A DNA stretch of 64,000 bases from Gluconacetobacter aggeris (GTDB taxonomy: Bacteria > Pseudomonadota > Alphaproteobacteria > Acetobacterales > Acetobacteraceae), in assembly GCF_014174395.1 (NCBI RefSeq), contig NZ_JABEQD010000002.1, positions 62,001 through 126,000 of the forward strand. The letters run 5' to 3'. The first letter of the stretch is position 1, and the number at the start of each line of letters is the position of its first letter. Below, one piece after another: positions 56,826 through 64,000 of this stretch. The translations under genes and the position numbers were made by a program. A model generated the notes under the pieces. It made no database searches. It was not told the origin of the DNA and was given only the letters and a program-made list of their open reading frames with translations.

Positions 56826-56991
56826 AAAAATCTGTTCGAAAACGCAGGCTGGCGAGCGAGAGTGCCGCAAAGCGGCACGCCCGGCGTGTGTTTCCGAGCA
56901 CCGGAGCGGAGCGGCCTTGTGGGCCGTGAGCACCGGAACACAGGAAACGCGCGTCGGATCGCCGCCAGCCTGCGTTTACGAATAGATTTTT
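56826..56991. repeat. 166-bp element with 29-bp terminal inverted repeats (MITE-like or structured RNA)
   Basis: The arms 56826-56854 and 56963-56991 are complementary at 27 of 29 positions (AAAAATCTG... and ...AGATTTTT). Between them are two further small hairpins: GTGCCGC/GCGGCAC at 56862-56878 and CGGCC/GGCCG at 56912-56926. The right arm overlaps the end of recR and supplies its final codons (RKIYS) and stop. No coding potential is seen and no target-site duplication was recognised. Confidence 0.8.
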
Positions 56992-57572
56992 CGGGCCGTC
57001 AAAGCGGCGGCGAGCGTCCCATCATCCAGCACGTCCAGCGCGCCCCCCATCGGCACGCCCTGCCCGACGCGGCTGACCGGCACATCATAGGCCGCCAGAC
57101 GGTCCTGCAACCAGTGCGCCGTCGCGGCCCCCTCGACCGTCGCCCCCAGCGCCAGGATCACCTCGCGCACGCCGCCCGCTTCCAGCCGTGCCAGCAGCGG
57201 CGCCACGTTCAGATCGTCCGGTCCGGTGCCCGACAGCGCCGACAGCGTGCCGCCCAGCACCTGATAGACACCGCGATGCACGCAGGCACGTTCCAGCGCC
57301 CACAGATCGCCCACCGTCTCGACCACGCAGACCACTGCCCGGTCGCGCACCGGATCGGCGCAGATGCCGCAGGGGTCATGCGTATCCAGATTGCCGCAAC
57401 TGGAGCAGGTCCGCACCGAGCGCGCCGCCTGCTCCATCGCCTGGGCCAGCGGGAGCATGCGCGTCTGCGGCTGGCGCAGCAGCGCCAGCGCCGCGCGCCG
57501 GGCCGAACGCGGCCCCAGTCCCGGCAGACGCGCCAGCAGCGCGATCAGCCGTTCGATGTCCGCTCCACCCAT
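56976..57572 (-). CDS. recR: Recombination protein RecR
   Basis: RecR works with RecO/RecF in loading RecA at gaps. The 198-residue protein has the helix-hairpin-helix at the N-terminus (LPGLGPRSARR), a zinc finger Cys56/Cys59/Cys68/Cys71 (CSSCGNLDTHDPCGIC), and the Toprim domain (VCVVETVGDLWALE...ALGATVEGAATAHWL). The last five residues and the stop come from the right arm of the inverted-repeat element. It belongs with ybaB and dnaX, the common dnaX-ybaB-recR order. Confidence 0.96.
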   Translation of the reverse strand: MGGADIERLIALLARLPGLGPRSARRAALALLRQPQTRMLPLAQAMEQAARSVRTCSSCGNLDTHDPCGICADPVRDRAVVCVVETVGDLWALERACVHRGVYQVLGGTLSALSGTGPDDLNVAPLLARLEAGGVREVILALGATVEGAATAHWLQDRLAAYDVPVSRVGQGVPMGGALDVLDDGTLAAALTARKIYS

Positions 57573-57597
57573 GCGCCCGCCTGACCCGACCCGGTTC

Positions 57598-57921
57598 TTA
57601 GAACGGCAGCTTCAGGCCCGCCGGCAGGTTCAGCCCGCCCGTGACCTTCTTCATTTCCTCGGACGCGCGCTCGTCCAGCAGCTTGCGCGCATCGGCGCAG
57701 GCGGCGACGATCAGGTCCTGCAACATTTCCATCTCGTTCGGATCGGCCAGCTTGGGGTCGACCTTGATGGCCTTCATGTCGCCTTTGCCGTTCAGCGTCA
57801 CCTGCACCATGCCGGCCCCGGCACTGCCCTCGATCGTCATGCCTTCCAGCTTGGACTGCATCTCTTCCATGCGCGCCTGCATCTGGGTGGCCTGCTTCAT
57901 CAGCCCGGCAAGATTCTTCAT
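57598..57921 (-). CDS. ybaB: YbaB/EbfC-family nucleoid-associated protein
   Basis: A small DNA-binding protein of 107 residues found with dnaX and recR in most bacteria. The start [26 protein letters not shown] is fixed by family and by AAGGAG upstream, within the dnaX stop region. Typical parts follow: helical arm with Met/Gln heptads and [22 protein letters not shown]. It lies 13 bp after dnaX and 25 bp before recR. Confidence 0.96.
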   Translation of the reverse strand: MKNLAGLMKQATQMQARMEEMQSKLEGMTIEGSAGAGMVQVTLNGKGDMKAIKVDPKLADPNEMEMLQDLIVAACADARKLLDERASEEMKKVTGGLNLPAGLKLPF

Positions 57922-57934
57922 CGATTGTCTCTCC

Positions 57935-59977
57935 TTACCTCTCGTCGCCCGCGTCCAGATCGTCCTCGTCCACCAGCTCGGCATCGAGCGGTGCGAATTC
58001 CAGATCCGGCGCCAGCATGACGGATGCCGCCTCTTCGGGCGGCAGCCCGTAATCGTCAAGGGAATGATCGGTCACCGCCCCGAGTACGGCATCGGGAAAG
58101 CGTGCGAAGATCGCTCGCACCAGCGGGTGGCTCTCGGCCGCCGCACGATGGAACTGGATGATCTGGGCGCCCTGTTCCGCCAGCGTCGCCTGCCCTTCCT
58201 CGGTCGAGGACCGGACCTCCCATTCCTGCCCGGTCTCCCGCCGCAGCAGGGCTTCCAGCCGACGGGCCAGTCCCGGCAGGCCGGCGCGCTGCACCCGGAT
58301 ATCGATGCGCAGCGGCGCAAAGGCGACCAGATGGGTGGAATGCAGCATATGCCCGTGCAGCATGGCATCGCGCCCGGACACGAAGGCCATGACCGCGCGC
58401 CACGTCGTCAGCGCGGGCGGGCTATCGGCTTCCGGCACCGGCGCGTCCGGACGTTCGCCTGGAGCTTCCGGCACCACCGGGGCGGCAACCGGGTCGCCCG
58501 CCGGGTCGGCAATCCGCACGCCGCCATTGGCCACCATCCGCAGCCCGCCATGGGCCATCACCTGCCCGCCACCCGGCCGCCCGGGGGCCGCCATGCCGGA
58601 AGCCGACACCGCCATCCCGCCGCCGCTCGCATCCGGCCCGCCATCGGGTGCCCCGCTCCGTACCGCCGGGCCGGCCGCCGCGGAAGCGCCGCCCTCGGTC
58701 AGCCGCCGCACCAGGTCGCCGGGCGGCGGCAGGTCGGCCACATAGCATAGGCGGATCAGCACCATTTCGGCCGCCTGGCGCCGGTCGGCCGCCATCTCGA
58801 CCTCCGACAGGCCCTTCAGCAGCATCTGCCAGCTCCGCCCGAGCACCGGCACCGAAAGCCGGTCGGCCAGCGCCCCGCCCCGCTCGCGTTCAGCCTCCGG
58901 CAGATCGGCGGCCCGGCGCAGCGCCGGCACGGCCTTGAGGCGCGAGACGGTGTGGATCAGCTCCAGCAGGTCGCCCAGCATCACGCCCAGATCGGCGCCA
59001 CGGGCATGGGCTTCGTCGGTAATGGTCAGCGCCCGGTCCGGCTGGCCCGACAGCACGGCTTCCAGCAGGTCGAACACCCGGCCGCGATCGGCCAGCCCCA
59101 GCATGTCCGCGACGCGCTCGGCGCCGATCGGCCCACCATCGGCCTCGCCCCCCCCCTGGGCGATCGCCTGGTCCAGCAGTGACAGACCGTCACGCACCGA
59201 CCCGTCGGCGGCACGGGCGATCAGCGCCAGCGCGTCTTGCGTGCACGCCGCGCCCTCGGCCCGGGCAATCCGGCCGAAATGGGCCGCCAGTTCGGCCTGC
59301 GGCACGCGGCGCAGGTCGAATCGCTGGCAGCGCGACAGCACCGTCACCGGTACCTTGCGCAACTCGGTGGTGGCGAAGACGAACGTGACCTGCGCCGGCG
59401 GTTCCTCCAGCGTCTTGAGCAACGCGTTGAACGCGTTGCGCGACAGCATGTGGACCTCGTCGATGATGAAGACCTTCATCCGTCCCTGCATGGGGCGGAA
59501 GCGCGTGGCTTCGATGATCTCGCGCACATCGTCCACGCCGGTGCGCGAGGCCGCGTCCATCTCCAGCACGTCGGGGTGGCGATCGGCCAGAATCGCCACG
59601 CAATTGGCGCACACCCCGCACGGATCGGCGGTGGGCCCGCCATGACCGTCCGGCCCGACGCAGTTCAGCGCCCGGGCGATGATGCGCGCGGTGGTCGTCT
59701 TGCCCACCCCGCGCACGCCCGTCAGCATGAAGGCATGGGCCACGCGCCCCAGCGCAAAGGCATTGCGCAGGATACGGACAGTGGAATCCTGGCCGATCAG
59801 GTCATCAAGGGTCGTCGGGCGATATTTGCGCGCCAGCACGCGATAAGGGCCCTGCGTGGGCGCGACCGCCTTGGGAGCGGCGGGTGCGGGAGCATCCCCG
59901 AACAGGCCCATGCCCGAATCGGGCGGAAGCGGCAGGTCCGGGTCCCCGGAAACATCCTGGTCCGAAGACACGGTCAT
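57935..59977 (-). CDS. dnaX: DNA polymerase III subunits gamma/tau
   Basis: The clamp-loader ATPase of the replicase, 680 residues. It opens with a non-conserved 40-residue leader, then [18 protein letters not shown], Walker [12 protein letters not shown] (about 87-97), a four-Cys zinc site near residues 108-125, Walker [11 protein letters not shown] and the SRC motif [11 protein letters not shown]. The C-terminal third (from about 400) is the low-complexity tau linker and terminal domain. A GTG one codon before the ATG is also possible. I saw no A-rich slippery site for a gamma frameshift. The SRP RNA gene is just upstream. Confidence 0.97.
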   Translation of the reverse strand: MTVSSDQDVSGDPDLPLPPDSGMGLFGDAPAPAAPKAVAPTQGPYRVLARKYRPTTLDDLIGQDSTVRILRNAFALGRVAHAFMLTGVRGVGKTTTARIIARALNCVGPDGHGGPTADPCGVCANCVAILADRHPDVLEMDAASRTGVDDVREIIEATRFRPMQGRMKVFIIDEVHMLSRNAFNALLKTLEEPPAQVTFVFATTELRKVPVTVLSRCQRFDLRRVPQAELAAHFGRIARAEGAACTQDALALIARAADGSVRDGLSLLDQAIAQGGGEADGGPIGAERVADMLGLADRGRVFDLLEAVLSGQPDRALTITDEAHARGADLGVMLGDLLELIHTVSRLKAVPALRRAADLPEAERERGGALADRLSVPVLGRSWQMLLKGLSEVEMAADRRQAAEMVLIRLCYVADLPPPGDLVRRLTEGGASAAAGPAVRSGAPDGGPDASGGGMAVSASGMAAPGRPGGGQVMAHGGLRMVANGGVRIADPAGDPVAAPVVPEAPGERPDAPVPEADSPPALTTWRAVMAFVSGRDAMLHGHMLHSTHLVAFAPLRIDIRVQRAGLPGLARRLEALLRRETGQEWEVRSSTEEGQATLAEQGAQIIQFHRAAAESHPLVRAIFARFPDAVLGAVTDHSLDDYGLPPEEAASVMLAPDLEFAPLDAELVDEDDLDAGDER

Positions 59978-60065
59978 CACGATTTCCGGAGAGAGCGCGG
60001 CACCGCATCCGGGGCGGCGGCATCATCGAAAACTGAAATCTCAGGGACTACTGAAATCCCGAGGT

Positions 60066-60161
60066 GGGAGACCGGACAGACGACCCGGGCGAAACTCACT
60101 GCGGCTGCTTCCTTCCGGACCTGACCGGGTTGGCAAGGCGCCCGTCCGTTGCCGGTCTCCC
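60066..60161 (-). ncRNA. ffs: Small signal recognition particle RNA (4.5S-type)
   Basis: The minus strand contains the universally conserved SRP domain IV core GTCCGGAAGGAAGCAGC. The two ends GGGAGACCGG and CCGGTCTCCC are complementary, closing a single long hairpin of about 96 nt. This is the bacterial small SRP RNA that binds Ffh and targets membrane proteins. Position just upstream of dnaX on the same strand is the common arrangement in Alphaproteobacteria and other bacteria. Ends are set from the closing helix and may be off by a few bases. Confidence 0.92.
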
Positions 60162-60412
60162 ATCCCCTTCTTAACACGCAAACGGGTGGCGGGCACAAGG
60201 GGGCCAACGGGCCGCCAGGCCGGTTTCAACATGCCACCGGCGCATCCCGGAGATCGGAAATCCACCAACAATTTGATTTTACTACAATAAACTCCAAAGC
60301 CCGAATCCCTCGGGCCGATCGCACGACGCAGGCTCGCCCCTATGCGGGCCGAATCGCACGACCAGAAGAAGAAACGCTTCCCGTGCCGGCGGAGCCGCCA
60401 CGGGACCAGCCT
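60162..60412. promoter_or_regulatory. ffs upstream region and ggt downstream region
   Basis: 251 bp without a gene. It carries the ffs promoter (AT-rich TTAAGAA lies about 12 bases before the RNA start on the minus strand) and the AT-rich patch at 60265-60295. The ggt terminator candidate at 60299-60315 is listed separately. Confidence 0.4.
60299..60315 (-). terminator. Possible terminator after ggt
   Basis: GCCCGA and TCGGGC form a 6-bp stem with a five-base loop, followed on the minus strand by TTTGGAGTTTATT. The stem is about 98 bp beyond the ggt stop; a weak intrinsic terminator is plausible. Confidence 0.5.
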
Positions 60413-62200
60413 TTACTCCCCGACAGCCGCCCCGCCGGGATGCCGCCGGTCGAAACCGCCGAAATAGCGCGCCGTCCCGACAGGCCGCGCGCCCAGGCGC
60501 GGCGCACCGACCAGGATGCCCTCGGCCACGCCCCACGGCGCATGCGGCGCCAGCTTGTATCCTTCCTGCTGCAGCGTCGCCGCCACCGCGTCGGACAGGG
60601 CCCCCTGCTCGATCTCGACCGGCTCGGGCTGCCATTGCTCGTGGATGCGCGGCAGGTCCACCGCCTGCTGGATATCCAGCCCATAATCCACCACGCCCAG
60701 GATCGCGGACAGCACGATGGTCGGAATGCGCGATCCGCCCGGGCTGCCGATCACCATGACCGGCTTGCCGTTGCGCGACAGGATGGTGGGCGACATCGAC
60801 GAGAGCGGCGTCTTGCCAGGCGCGATGGCATTGGCGGCGCTGCCGACGATGCCGAACATGTTGGGCACGCCCGGACGGGACGAGAAATCGTCCATCTCGT
60901 CATTCAGGAAGATGCCGGTATGCCCGCCGATCACCTTCGCGCCGAACCAGCCGTTCAGCGTATAGGTCACCGAAATCGCCATGCCCTTGTCGTCGGCGAC
61001 CGAAAACTGGGTCGTCTCGTGCTTCTCGGGCTCGATCTGGCCGGGCGTCAGCGCGGCCGAGGGCACCGCGCGATCGGCGGGAATCGCCGCCCGCACCTGC
61101 CGCGCATAGCTCGGGTCGATCAGATGCGTCACCGGATTGTGCACGAAGGCCGGGTCGCCCAGGTCCTGCCGGTCGGCATAGGCACGGCGCATCGCCTCCA
61201 CCTCGCGCTGCACCGCGGGCGCGCTGTGCAGGCCGAGCTTGTGCATGTCATAGCCCGAGAGAATGTTCAGCATCTCGCACAGCGCCACGCCGCCACCGCT
61301 GGGCGGCGGGGCCGTATCGACCTTGTAGCCCCGATAGGAGCAGGTCAGCGTCGGCAGCACGCGCGGCGCGTAGCGGCGGAAATCCTCGGCCTGGAGAATG
61401 CCGCCCCCGACCTTGCTGGCCTGGACGATCGCATCGGCGATCGGCCCGCGATAGAAGGCCGCCGCCCCGCTCCGCGCGATCAGCGACAGGCTGTCGGCCA
61501 GGTCGGCCTGCACCAGGCGGTCGCCGACCTGCAACGGCGTACCATCCGGCCGCAGGAAGATCCGCCGCGCCTCCGGATCGCGGGCGAAATCGGCGGTCGA
61601 CGTGTTCAGCAACTGCACATCGCCCTCGGCCAGGACAAAACCGTCCCGCGCCAGCGCGATCGCGGGCGCCATCACCTGCTGGCGCGTCATATGCCCCCAG
61701 CGATGCAGGATCATGTCCATGCCCGCCACCGTTCCCGGCACCGCGACGGCCTTCCAGCCCACGATCGACAGGTTGGGCACGACCGTCCCTTTGGCGTCCT
61801 GATACATGGTTGCGGTGGCGGCCAGCGGCGCATGCTCGCGGAAATCGATGAAGACGGTATGCCCGTCCGGCGCGCGCAGCGTCATGAACCCGCCGCCGCC
61901 GATATTGCCCGCCGCCGGATAGACCACCGCCAGCGCATAGGCCACCGCCACCGCCGCATCCGCCGCGTTGCCGCCCTGCGCCAGGATATGCGCCCCGACC
62001 TCCGAGGCCAGATGCTGGGCCGACACGACCATGCCATGCGCCCCCTGCGCCGGCGCCAGCGGCGGCAGGGCGGCCTGCGCCGGGCCGAAGGTCAGCACAT
62101 CCCCCTGCGGCGCCGGCGCAGCCCCGGCGGGCAGCGCCGCCAGCATCGACCCCGCCAGCATGAGGGACGCACAGCGGACTCGAAACAGGGAAAAGCGCAT
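60413..62200 (-). CDS. ggt: Gamma-glutamyltransferase (periplasmic)
   Basis: Ggt hydrolyses or transfers the gamma-glutamyl group of glutathione in the periplasm. The 595-residue precursor has a signal peptide (LMLAGSMLAALPAGAAPA). Autocleavage is expected before Thr396 in HETTQFSV, whose hydroxyl then becomes the nucleophile; the oxyanion motif SPGGSRIPT and the GGGGFM stretch of the large subunit are present. Length and order match the family. It is not in an obvious operon: map follows upstream on the same strand after 55 bp. Confidence 0.95.
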   Translation of the reverse strand: MRFSLFRVRCASLMLAGSMLAALPAGAAPAPQGDVLTFGPAQAALPPLAPAQGAHGMVVSAQHLASEVGAHILAQGGNAADAAVAVAYALAVVYPAAGNIGGGGFMTLRAPDGHTVFIDFREHAPLAATATMYQDAKGTVVPNLSIVGWKAVAVPGTVAGMDMILHRWGHMTRQQVMAPAIALARDGFVLAEGDVQLLNTSTADFARDPEARRIFLRPDGTPLQVGDRLVQADLADSLSLIARSGAAAFYRGPIADAIVQASKVGGGILQAEDFRRYAPRVLPTLTCSYRGYKVDTAPPPSGGGVALCEMLNILSGYDMHKLGLHSAPAVQREVEAMRRAYADRQDLGDPAFVHNPVTHLIDPSYARQVRAAIPADRAVPSAALTPGQIEPEKHETTQFSVADDKGMAISVTYTLNGWFGAKVIGGHTGIFLNDEMDDFSSRPGVPNMFGIVGSAANAIAPGKTPLSSMSPTILSRNGKPVMVIGSPGGSRIPTIVLSAILGVVDYGLDIQQAVDLPRIHEQWQPEPVEIEQGALSDAVAATLQQEGYKLAPHAPWGVAEGILVGAPRLGARPVGTARYFGGFDRRHPGGAAVGE

Positions 62201-62255
62201 TACAAACCTTTCAAGGATATGGGATTTCCGTCACGAACGCCCGGCCGCGATCGGA

Positions 62256-63065
62256 TCAGGCCGAGACCGTATAAGGCGGGTGGTCCAGACCGGCGGGCGA
62301 AAGCGTAAAGATTTCGCACCCCTCCTCGGTCACGCCCAGCATATGCTCGAACTGGGCCGACAGCGAACGGTCGCGCGTCACCGCCGTCCAGCCGTCATCC
62401 AGTACCTTCACGTCCGGCCGGCCGCCATTGAGCATCGGTTCGATGGTGAAGAACATGCCCGGACGCAGCACCAGCCCCTGGCCGGGGCGGCCGTAATGCA
62501 GCACATTCGGCGCAGCATGGAAGGTGCGGCCGATGCCATGGCCGCAGAAATCGCGCACCACCGAAAAACGATGCGATTCGGCGAATTCCTGGATCGCGTG
62601 CCCGATATCCCCCAGCGTATTGCCCGGACGCACCTGGGCGATGCCCAGCATCAACGCCTCATAGGTCGCCTCGATCAGCTTCTCGGCTTTCCGCGGCACC
62701 GCGCCGACCGTGTACATGCGGCTGGTGTCGCCGAACCAGCCGTCCAGAATCACGGTCACGTCGATGTTCAGGATATCGCCATCCTGCAACTGCCGGTCGC
62801 CCGGAATCCCATGGCAGACGACGTGATTGAGCGAGATGCAGCTCGATTTCGGATAGCCGCGATAACCCAGCGTCGCCGGCGTGGCCCCGTGCGCGATCAT
62901 GAAATCATGAATCAGCCGGTCCAGTTCCCCGGTCGTCACGCCCGCGCGAACATGCGGCACGATCATGTCCAGCGTACGCGCCGCCAGTTGGCCCGCCGCC
63001 CGCATGCCGACGAAATCCTCCTGCGCATGCAGGATCACGCGCCGCGCGTCTGTATCACCATCCAT
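62256..63065 (-). CDS. map: Methionine aminopeptidase, type I
   Basis: Map removes the initiator Met from new proteins. The 269-residue enzyme shows the five metal ligands in order: two Asp in NIDVTVILDGWFGDTS, His in GHGIGRTFHAAP, and Glu in FTIEPML and QFEHMLGV. The start MDGDTDARRV is a little longer than usual. It lacks the N-terminal zinc finger of the longer forms. Confidence 0.96.
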   Translation of the reverse strand: MDGDTDARRVILHAQEDFVGMRAAGQLAARTLDMIVPHVRAGVTTGELDRLIHDFMIAHGATPATLGYRGYPKSSCISLNHVVCHGIPGDRQLQDGDILNIDVTVILDGWFGDTSRMYTVGAVPRKAEKLIEATYEALMLGIAQVRPGNTLGDIGHAIQEFAESHRFSVVRDFCGHGIGRTFHAAPNVLHYGRPGQGLVLRPGMFFTIEPMLNGGRPDVKVLDDGWTAVTRDRSLSAQFEHMLGVTEEGCEIFTLSPAGLDHPPYTVSA

Positions 63066-63178
63066 AACGATGCCCCTCGCTTGTTCATCCGCCGCAGAAC
63101 GGCACCATCAACTCTCGGGGGATAAATGCGCGGGACAGGGCCGCTAGGCAAGGGCAACGCGCCGCTCGCCCCCTCGCC

Positions 63179-64000
63179 TCAGCCGTGGCTGCGTCCATGC
63201 CGGCGCGTTGCGTGGCCTGCATGGCCCGCCGCGACCATATGCACGGGGACATGGGCGCGCCCATGGTGCGTCCCGGCACGATGATGGAGCGTGCTCGGCA
63301 GTTCGGCCACCTGCTCCGGCCCGCCGCTGCCACGCGTCGCGGCGGCCAGCATGATCGCGGCCCGGCGATGGGTCCCACGCGCCAGCACCAGAGGCCGGTG
63401 CACATCGGCCACGCCTTCCTGACGGAAACCGTCATCGAGGATACCGGCCATCAGGGCACTGCGCTGCGGATTGCTCCGCGCCCCCAGCACCACGCCGATC
63501 AGCCGCACATTCTCGCGCACTGCCGAAGTGACCAGATTGCGCCCGGCCAGCACCGTATAGCCCGTCTTCAGCCCGTCGGCGCCCGGATAGATCCGCAGCA
63601 TCGGATCATGGTTGGGCACCTGCCGACCATGGAAATAGAAGGAAGGAACCGAGAAATAATGGTAATATTCCGGGAATTCGGTGATGATCTGCCTGGTCAG
63701 CACCGCCAGGTCGCGCGCCGAGGTCATCTGCTCGTCGTTCGGCAGGCCCGAGGCATTGCGGAAGGTCGTATTGACCATGCCCAGCGCCCGCGCCTGACGG
63801 GTCATGAGATCGGCGAACCGGGCCTCGTCCCCCCCACCCAGCAATTCACCCAGCGCACAGGCGGCATCATTGGCCGATTTGGTCACCAGACCCAGCACGG
63901 CCTGCTCCACCGTCAGGTAGCTGCCGGGCACCAGCCCCAGCTTCGACGGTTCCATGGAGGCGGAATGGGCCGACACAGGCACCGACTGGTCGAGCGTGAT
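63179..64000 (-). CDS. D-alanyl-D-alanine carboxypeptidase (S11 family), 5' end outside window
   Basis: A penicillin-binding protein that trims peptidoglycan stem peptides. The frame runs to the right edge, so the N-terminus with signal peptide and the SxxK motif is missing. Visible are the SAN motif (VTKSANDAACALGELLG), the KTG motif (GADGLKTGYTVLAGR) and the AMAGILDDGFR-like end of the catalytic domain. The last 36 residues form an unusual His-rich tail with about ten His (HHRAGTHHGRAHVPVHMVAA...), in place of the usual amphipathic membrane anchor of PBP5. Confidence 0.9.
   Translation of the reverse strand: MTLDQSVPVSAHSASMEPSKLGLVPGSYLTVEQAVLGLVTKSANDAACALGELLGGGDEARFADLMTRQARALGMVNTTFRNASGLPNDEQMTSARDLAVLTRQIITEFPEYYHYFSVPSFYFHGRQVPNHDPMLRIYPGADGLKTGYTVLAGRNLVTSAVRENVRLIGVVLGARSNPQRSALMAGILDDGFRQEGVADVHRPLVLARGTHRRAAIMLAAATRGSGGPEQVAELPSTLHHRAGTHHGRAHVPVHMVAAGHAGHATRRHGRSHG

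Noticed and set aside
57598-59977. Programmed frameshift producing a short gamma subunit from dnaX
   Set aside because: No A-rich slippery heptamer was seen near the end of the ATPase part, so only the full-length product is supported.

Overview
This window is a GC-rich chromosomal segment that looks like an acetic acid bacterium (Alphaproteobacteria, Acetobacteraceae, Gluconacetobacter/Komagataeibacter-like). The main clues are the alphaproteobacterial gene content: a TIGR02300 FYDLN-acid protein, a DUF1674/SDHAF4 protein, a long class II AroA, a small SRP RNA upstream of dnaX-ybaB-recR, and RmuC, EcsC and ccm genes with dense coding and many ATGA overlaps. The taxon is an inference; no rRNA or tRNA gene was seen. 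There is no IS element, prophage, integrase or CRISPR array. Nearly all of the sequence is ordinary chromosomal backbone.

Layout. 1-9534 (minus): the transcription/translation cluster rplK-rplA, rplJ-rplL-rpoB-rpoC, with rpoC running off the left edge. 9643-22598 (minus): a YhdP/AsmA-like envelope protein, RmuC, an OmpR-type response regulator, a sensor kinase and a tripartite RND efflux pump (permease, adaptor, outer membrane lipoprotein), where rplK would often be preceded by secE-nusG. 22688-26317 (plus): glnE and a Bcp-type peroxiredoxin. 26337-28870 (minus): a Gly/Trp/His-rich exported protein, two related exported proteins of unknown function, and aat. 28977-30121 (plus): a 2-hydroxyacid dehydrogenase and a small membrane protein. 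30164-37434: a fructose PTS locus, with a LacI-type regulator and a shikimate-dehydrogenase-like gene diverging from fruB-fruK-fruA, and two matching palindromic operators in the shared promoter region. 37457-39840: EcsC, a small exported protein, an EVE protein and a YciI protein.

39999-45284 (plus) is a cytochrome c maturation operon ccmCDEFGHI without ccmAB, followed by a zinc-ribbon membrane protein and a 55-residue SDHAF4-like protein. 45882-48035 (minus) holds an unknown membrane protein, a Bfd-type [2Fe-2S] protein and a serine hydrolase. 48143-50845 is an M16 peptidase. 51052-54999 (minus) is aroA-cmk and rpsA. 55195-55521 is the FYDLN-acid protein. 55579-59977 (minus) is folB, an SDR, recR, ybaB and dnaX, with the SRP RNA just upstream. 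60413-64000 (minus) holds ggt, map and a D,D-carboxypeptidase cut by the right edge.

No complete undescribed system stands out. The most unusual non-coding structures are: (i) a 166-bp element with 29-bp near-perfect terminal inverted repeats that supplies the last codons and stop of recR; (ii) three separate genes whose stop codon lies inside a 15-17 bp tandem duplication; (iii) a rpoB-rpoC intergenic stem that would cover the rpoC Shine-Dalgarno; and (iv) the paired operator of the fructose locus. All comparisons to families are from memory of their motifs; no search was run.
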